This document shows, in pieces, positions 58,802 through 64,000 of a DNA stretch of 64,000 bases (the first letter of the stretch is position 1; every line of letters begins with the position of its first letter). A program made the translations under genes and the position numbers. The DNA lies in NCBI GenBank assembly GCA_951802425.1, contig OX637797.1:2666001-2730000 (forward strand). The letters run 5' to 3'. The notes under the pieces were generated by a model, which was not told the DNA's origin, ran no database searches, and worked only from the letters and a program-made list of their open reading frames with translations. This stretch comes from Clavaria fumosa (Eukaryota > Basidiomycota > Agaricomycetes > Agaricales > Clavariaceae).

Positions 58802-59144
58802 AGGGGGGAGTGGTATCCCCATGGTAGCAGCATGATTTATCAGGACTGTTTACCCATCATCACGACTTGCTTGCTGGGCTGTATAAATTGATGAGATGAT
58901 ACATTATCACATCACGATACATGCATAGTTCTGTGTATGTACACAACACACAAGTTAGTCAGCCCTTTCTTTAGCTTACTCCGTGTCGGGTTTCGTTCGT
59001 CAGCATCTTTGTCATCCATCCCCTTTACTTAACCCCAAACGAGCCAACCAGAAACGCGCGACATTTCTCTCCTCTCCCCTCTCACCCACCCGTCCAAAAT
59101 GAAATAAAAAATTTATATCGTCCGACCAGCTCATCCTCCTCCTT
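58802..59144. other. intergenic region eL36/VTT gene
   Basis: eL36 3' flank and the promoter of the membrane protein gene. Palindromic-looking TGATACATTATCACATCACG lies at 58897-58916. It is pyrimidine-rich ahead of 59145. No gene. Confidence 0.35.
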
Positions 59145-60865
59145 ATGTCCCCTCCCCTTTCTCGTCATTCATCGTCCCTTCATCCACCCCAAAGTAGACA
59201 CCGCGCTTCCTCAACAGGCTGCTGTCCAGAGACCTCCACAGCCTCTCTGGGTCGGCGGCCATCCCTCTGTCCCATCATCACACCGCATATATCAGCCGAA
59301 CCCTTGGATTACACCCCTCGTCCCTCCATGCTCGTCCTCATTGCTTCTCGCTTCCTTGACTGGTTCCACTATCCTGCCAAGCACTCACGTGCCTGGTCGT
59401 CGTCAACCCAATCCTCGTCGTCTCGCCTCAGTTCAGACGACTCCATCCTCCCCTTGAGTGCCTCTCCCACCAAAGCATCCTTTGGTGACCTTTCCAAAGA
59501 GAAACCACCACCCCTCTCTCAATGGCGGCAATTTATTCCAGCCGTATGTCGTTGTCCTTGTTTTCTGCCCTTTTTTTTTTGGAGTGGTGCCACTCAAAGT
59601 TATCTCTCGATAGCTCCATGGACCCGTCATTCTCGTCATTCTACTTTTCCCTCTATCAACCGCACTAGTCATCTGGACCCTATACACCCTCCCGATGTCT
59701 CTGGATTCCTGGCCTGTCACCCTCACCGATCTTGCACTCCTTGGCCAGCAACTCCACGACTACTCACAAAGTGGATGGTGGCCTATGGCCCACATAGTCG
59801 CCGTCATGTCCGTGACTGCCATCTGGAAGCATGCTTGGTCAATACCGGGTAGCGTGGTCTGGGTGCGTGTTTCGCCACGTTTTTCCCGCCAAGGCCGGAA
59901 CTTACCTCGGCCTTTTCGGTTTAGAATGTGCTTGGCGGCGTGCTCTTCTCTCCTCCATTGGCCACACTTTTGCTGACATGCCTAACGACAATCGGCTCCC
60001 TCTGTGCTACCCTTCTCTCTAAGCCGCTCGCCCCCTATCTTGCGATACTCTTTCCCCGTGTCCTCCAAGTCACGCGGACAGCCATCAAAGGACCGGACAC
60101 AGATTCCGACAAGTCAACCTCTTCCAGCCCTTGGGTCCGCCTCAGCATTTTAAGGTTGGTCGGCATCGTCCCTTGGAGCGGCATTAACATTGCCTGCGGC
60201 GTCTGCGAGGTGCCGCTGCTCGACGTCATCCTCGGCGCCTTCATTGGCACCATGCCCTGGACCGCCGTCACGTGCCAGGTAAGCTTTGATTACCATTCTA
60301 ATCTTACCCCTGGCCGGACCGAACTCACCCTAATAATATCTAGATTGGCGACCTAGCCCACACAGTTGTCACGTCACCGACAAGTCCGTCACAACAGACG
60401 GTTTCGTCGCTGCTCACCTCGCCACACATCCTCGGCAAGCTCGCGTTTTTGTCGTTCCTCTCGCTCGCCCCGCTGCTCGCGCGTGACTATCTACGCGCTT
60501 GGTTCGCACCTGATCCGGCGCTCGGCAGCGGTGCCGAGGATGACGTGTTGGAGAGGAGTGAGAAGGCGGATGGGGATGAAGACCTTCACGATGATGATGA
60601 TGATGATGATGGTGATGACGATAAGCGGCAACGACGGCAGCAGCGGCGTAGCGGGGCGACGTGGTGGGTGCGGGAGTGGCGACGCGGCAACCTTGGATTG
60701 AGCCGTGGGTCACGCCCGCGCGGGCCATGGACGGCGGCAGCAACGCGCGAGCACGAGCGAGTATCATTGGAGCTCATTTTGAATGAGAAGGAAGAACTGA
60801 CGATCTGCGAGGCGGCGGGACTGGAGCAGGACGAGGCCGAGGCGCGGAGGTTGCTGCTGTCTTGA
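59145..60865 (+). CDS. VTT-domain (TVP38/TMEM64-like) membrane protein
   Basis: A multi-pass DedA/VTT family protein of the Golgi or ER, of the Tvp38/TMEM64 type. Relatives TMEM41B and VMP1 scramble phospholipids; a similar role here is inference. The N-terminal 130 residues are Ser-rich. After a GTATGT intron with a T-run come VILVILLFPLSTALVIWTL, then NVLGGVLFSPPLATLLLTCL and the VTT motif PWSGINIACGVCEVPLLDVI with GAFIGTMPWTAVTCQIGD. A last hydrophobic span is LAFLSFLSLAPLLARDYLRA. The C-terminal tail is acidic, with poly-Asp coded by a GAT microsatellite, then basic. It ends EAEARRLLLS. Three introns. Confidence 0.88.
60590..60620 (+). repeat. GAT microsatellite coding poly-Asp
   Basis: About ten GAT/GAC triplets in frame in the tail of the VTT-domain protein. 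Length polymorphism would change only the acidic run. Confidence 0.8.
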
Positions 60866-61403
60866 CCCTCCCTCTCCTTCACCTGCCAGGTTTCACGATG
60901 CGAATGCATGCACGACCTCAGACGCGCAATCCAATTTATTGGCCCACATAATGCTTTGTGCTTGCTCCCCCGCTGTGGTTTCCCCCCACTTTTTTTGCTT
61001 CTTTATTTTCTACAAGTCGAGAAATAAATCCATAACGATGCGATAATTGCTTTTCTTCGTTTGTAGTTAATACATGCTTTTGGGGCTCAGATAGTATCAG
61101 ATTGGAATGAACAGCAACATGTAACCAGGAGGCAAATGACAAGCCCAAGCCAGAAGATAGACATCACCGGTCTAACCGCAGGGTGCACCACACTCGCCTG
61201 GAAGATTCTAGGGGATTTGATCTCTCGTGGACCATTGATATATGGCTTGGTCAAAGCAGCCCGATTGCACATGGCAAATCGCCTAGATGCGGTTACCGTG
61301 CCAAAGCCAAAGATCAAACAGTCCGTCCTTCGGCTGGGACAGGGGATTTCTCTGTATACGACCGTTAGAGAACTATTCGTTGTCACCATAACTGAATACC
61401 TAC
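60866..61403. other. 3' flank of the VTT gene
   Basis: AT-rich after the stop. Overlapping open frames on both strands at 61087-61417 show no resemblance to known families. Nothing further was recognised. Confidence 0.4.
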
Positions 61404-61777
61404 TCAAATATTGTTGAGTCTCCTGGCGGCCCGTGCAACTCGACCTTCATGCCCTCGCAACGAAGCTTTCACGCTGGGGTTCTTGTAGTACTTCGGGTCA
61501 AGCAGGCCCTCAGACTCGGATATATCGAGAGGTCGGCCTCTTTGACTATGAAACATCAGATTGTCTTCCTTACCTCGGATACCTCCAGGTAGTTAAGCAT
61601 GAAATGTTGGGGTGACAATGACCCTGAATAAAGTCACCAACCGTGAAGGAATTATTGGGCAGCGGCAGATCGTGCTGTATTAGATTCTGGTAAGTGAAAG
61701 AGGTATTGCTTCGATCAACAACGTACTAGATCTTGTGCAGGACGATCGCCATACAGAACGCATACCGGGCAGTTCCT
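61404..61777 (-). CDS. possible small orphan gene or gene remnant
   Basis: Three segments join in phase on the minus strand but match no family I know. RNCPVCVLYGDRPAQDL leads through a GTACGT intron to HDLPLPNNSFTVGDFIQG and HCHPNISCLTTWRYPR. A GTAAGG intron then leads to GRPLDISESEGLLDPKYYKN and KASLRGHEGRVARAARRLNN, ending in TGA at 61404. The composition and consistent phase over two introns look coding. No start codon was found upstream (61930 has an unconnected ATG), so this may be an incomplete model, a young gene or a decayed one. Confidence 0.3.
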
Positions 61778-62162
61778 CTACCTTCACGGGCCGGCTGGCA
61801 GGTTTTGATCGAGAGAAATGAAGAAATGTATGAGTAGATATTCTGGTGACCTTGATATCCTGAACTTGCACGAATGTATTGTGACGCGCCGTTTGAATAC
61901 ATCGTTATAAGCTTGCTGTTGAAGAGCCATAAATTATGGAGAGGCCACCGCTGCGAGACTGTCAGGCCAAGTCAAGATGTCATGTTATGATCTAAATTAT
62001 TATCCGGTATGGCGCGTGTTCTCCTCTGACTCGACGGTCAATGAATAGCAAGGGCAATATCGGGTGCCGTATGTATGGCGGTTCAGCGGGAACAGGTGTA
62101 CTACAGCAGTAAAGCCAAACAAGCAACCTCGCAGCATCACTTGGTCCCACTGCGCAAGTCGT
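61778..62162. promoter_or_regulatory. upstream region of the LAA2-like gene
   Basis: Contains the promoter of the next gene and possibly the start of the small minus-strand gene. The open frame of the LAA2-like gene extends back to 62064 without clear coding character. Confidence 0.3.
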
Positions 62163-63318
62163 ATGCAGTATCCCAAAGGCGACGCGCTCGACTTTGGCTC
62201 TTCGGTATGGGACTCACCTACCGACGAAATACCCTTACCTACTGCTCCAACAACGCTGAGCTTGCCTCCCCGGAACAGCCTTTTCGGCGGCTTCGGCGAT
62301 GTTCCATCCAACGATTCCAACCACGAGGACGATGGCGATGACGATGAATTCGGGGACTTTGGGGATGGCGACGGAGCGCCTGGCAGCTCTGGGTTTGAAG
62401 AAGGCGCGTTCGGCCAGGAGATTCCAACGCCTGGTCCACCTCCGACTGAGGTCGAGTGGGAACCTCTGAAGTTGCATCCTATGCCTTCACCATCGGAGCT
62501 ACACAAGCAAGTGAACGATATCCTTGGACCCATATGGTCGAATGATGACGAGGACATTTTACAAGTCACGGTAGAGCGGGGTGCGGAAAATATATTGGCC
62601 ACGCCAGGAAGGTATGTATCTTCTGGACATATTTCGGTGGTGTCCCTGAGAGCCCCTCCGTACCGTATTGGCAGTCGCGCAGTGTATAAGACCGTCACCC
62701 AATCCCCTCCACCGATCAAACCACCTAACTGGACACGCTCTCAGATTCGACGAGAGCACCTTATTGCGCTTGGGATACCCGTGAACCTCGACGAAGTCCT
62801 TCCACAAGCGAACGGGAAAGCTCTTCCGCCTCTCCAAATCACCACAAGGCCCATGTCTGCTCCTCCAGGTCCGCAACCGGCATTGGCATCGGCGCACGTA
62901 TCCACCAACGGCTCGCGTGGCGCGAGTCCCTCTGCGTCTAGCAGCCGAACGGGTCCATCTGCGGCTCAACTGGGTCTAGGGCCCAAGCCTCAGCTAGATA
63001 TGACTACAATCACAGAGCTTCTAAGTGTTGACCCAGGTTGGTCATTGAGGCTTCCCAAGCTGTTGTGTATTGCTCACTCTGTCCGTGGTAGCCGAACTCT
63101 CACTAAAACCTCTACCCGTTCTTGAAAAGCATCTTGCTGATTTACGCGCGCAAACCGCAAACACGTCCGCTCTCTTGAGTCATTTACTACAGACACGAGA
63201 AGCTCTACAACACGATGCCGAGACTTACAACGGATTAATAGCTGAGTTGGTAAATGAAGCGCAGAAGATTAAGACAGGAAAAGGACGGCCCATATCTAAG
63301 CGGGGTAGTGTAACATGA
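62163..63318 (+). CDS. AP-1 accessory factor, LAA2/aftiphilin-like
   Basis: Resembles fungal Laa2 / aftiphilin-type clathrin accessory proteins that bind the AP-1 gamma-ear. I start at ATG 62163 (MQYPKGDALDFGSSVWDSPT). An ATG further upstream in frame is less protein-like. Acidic DDDEFGDFGDGDGAPG carries the FGDFG ear-binding signature. A conserved block follows: VEWEPLKLHPMPSPSELHKQ, VNDILGPIW, then PPYRIGSRAVYKTVTQSPPP and NWTRSQIRREHLIALGIPVN. A Ser/Pro-rich linker leads, by a GTTGGT intron, to a C-terminal helix (AELSLKPLPVLEKHLADLRA, LQTREALQHDAETYNGLIAE). A possible 39-nt in-frame intron at 62613 is unresolved. APS1, its likely partner complex, is also in the window. Confidence 0.8.
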
Positions 63319-63465
63319 ATGAGTAGCACAACGAGCATATCACTTGTACTGTACAGTACTGTATTCCAAAATTTTTGTCCGCACGTGCCCTCGATCATGT
63401 GCTCAAATTCTCTGGCGCGGCGCGAATAAATTGTGGCATCGTCTCTATCGTGTCCCGCGTGTCGG

Positions 63466-64000
63466 ATGAACATCGCCCATTCCTTGCCCTCGACCGTAAC
63501 CGGGGTCTCGTTCTCGCTACTCTCTGCCCAAGATGTACGCAGAATCTCGGTAAAGCAAATCGTCAATCCTATCTTGCTCGACAATTTAAATAGACCGAAC
63601 GTCGGAGGCCTCTACGACCCTGCTCTTGGTCCAAGTGACAAGCAAGACCTGTAAGACTATCGAACTACTATCTTTGTATTTCTCTTTTGTCTGACGTTGC
63701 CTTGCAGATGCGCGACATGCAAACTCACGTACTTCACTTGTCCTGGCCATTTCGGCCATATCGAGCTACCATCGCCTGTTTTTCACCCGCTCTTCATCCC
63801 GAACATGTACAACGTCCTCCGAGGGACTTGTCTGTTCTGTCACAGATTCAAGATCAGCCGTTTAGCAGTGGGTTCTTCCTCTAAATGAGAGCACCACTAT
63901 TCCTCTAATTCTTTCATAGCTTTGCACATACGTAGCTAAGTTCAGACTGTTGGAGCGCGGCCTCCTAGATGCTTCCCACGGTGTCGATGACATTCACAGA
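63466..64000 (+). CDS. RPA190: RNA polymerase I largest subunit (5' part, runs off window)
   Basis: The N-terminal end of the catalytic Pol I subunit. ATG 63466 gives MNIAHSLPSTVTGVSFSLLS, then AQDVRRISVKQIVNPILLDN and GGLYDPALGPSDKQDL. A GTAAGA intron joins to CATCKLTYFTCPGHFGHIEL, the zinc-binding CxxC/CPGHFGH clamp typical of largest subunits. NMYNVLRGTCLFCHRFKISR follows. A second intron begins near GTGGGT after RLA. The next exon AKFRLLERGLLDASHGVDDI runs to the window end. The Pol I identity rests on the N-terminus and PVFHPLF context rather than on diagnostic downstream parts. About 95% of the gene lies to the right. Confidence 0.9.

Noticed and set aside
59568..59583. Poly-T run as a terminator
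   Set aside because: It lies inside an intron of the VTT gene. Such runs are common in intron polypyrimidine tracts and Pol III genes are not seen nearby.
62613..62651. 39-nt intron in the LAA2-like gene
   Set aside because: Its length is a multiple of three and reading through is also open. It is shorter than the other introns here, so it is noted but not counted.

Overview
The window is nuclear DNA from a filamentous basidiomycete, most likely an agaricomycete. Almost every gene is split by short introns of about 47-65 nt. A FunK1-type fungal protein kinase is present, and most proteins match fungal housekeeping families. I rebuilt exon joins by hand from splice sites, reading phase and family resemblance. 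There is no recognisable transposon, rRNA, CRISPR array or confident tRNA.

Left third (1-22000): a DUF2985 membrane protein cut by the window edge, a gene-poor 2.5 kb stretch, the giant bridge-like lipid transfer protein gene FMP27/BLTP2 (9.2 kb), DNA polymerase epsilon subunit B divergent from a PHAF1/UPF0183 gene, a small coiled-coil protein, a pyrimidine 5'-nucleotidase and a FunK1 kinase.

Middle (22000-43000): ribosomal protein eL6, the mitochondrial insertase COX18, the centromeric histone CENP-A, a Gfd2-like nuclease-fold protein, ceramide synthase LAG1, a REX3-type RNA exonuclease, AP-1 sigma, a large low-complexity protein, the Pol I factor RRN7 and a small SRPBCC-like protein. These are followed by a tandem pair of ERJ5-like ER J-domain genes. 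The second is full length. The first keeps an intact reading frame but lacks the transmembrane and cytosolic half.

Right third (43000-64000): glutamine synthetase, a conserved protein of unknown function, NAD-isocitrate dehydrogenase subunit 1, an alpha/beta hydrolase, an amidohydrolase beside a short-chain dehydrogenase, pyruvate dehydrogenase E1 beta, trifunctional HIS4, ribosomal protein eL36, a VTT-domain membrane protein, a LAA2/aftiphilin-like AP-1 accessory protein and the start of the Pol I largest subunit.

The neighbours do not form one pathway. Loose themes recur: Pol I transcription (RRN7, RPA190), AP-1 traffic (APS1, LAA2-like), lipid transfer and sphingolipids (FMP27, LAG1) and mitochondrial carbon metabolism (IDH1, PDB1). 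The most unusual points are the J-domain duplication with transition-biased divergence, an H3-like ARKSTGG segment in the CENP-A tail, 8- and 10-nt micro-exons, GC-AG introns in three gene families, and a perfect hairpin over the 3' splice site of an IDH1 intron.
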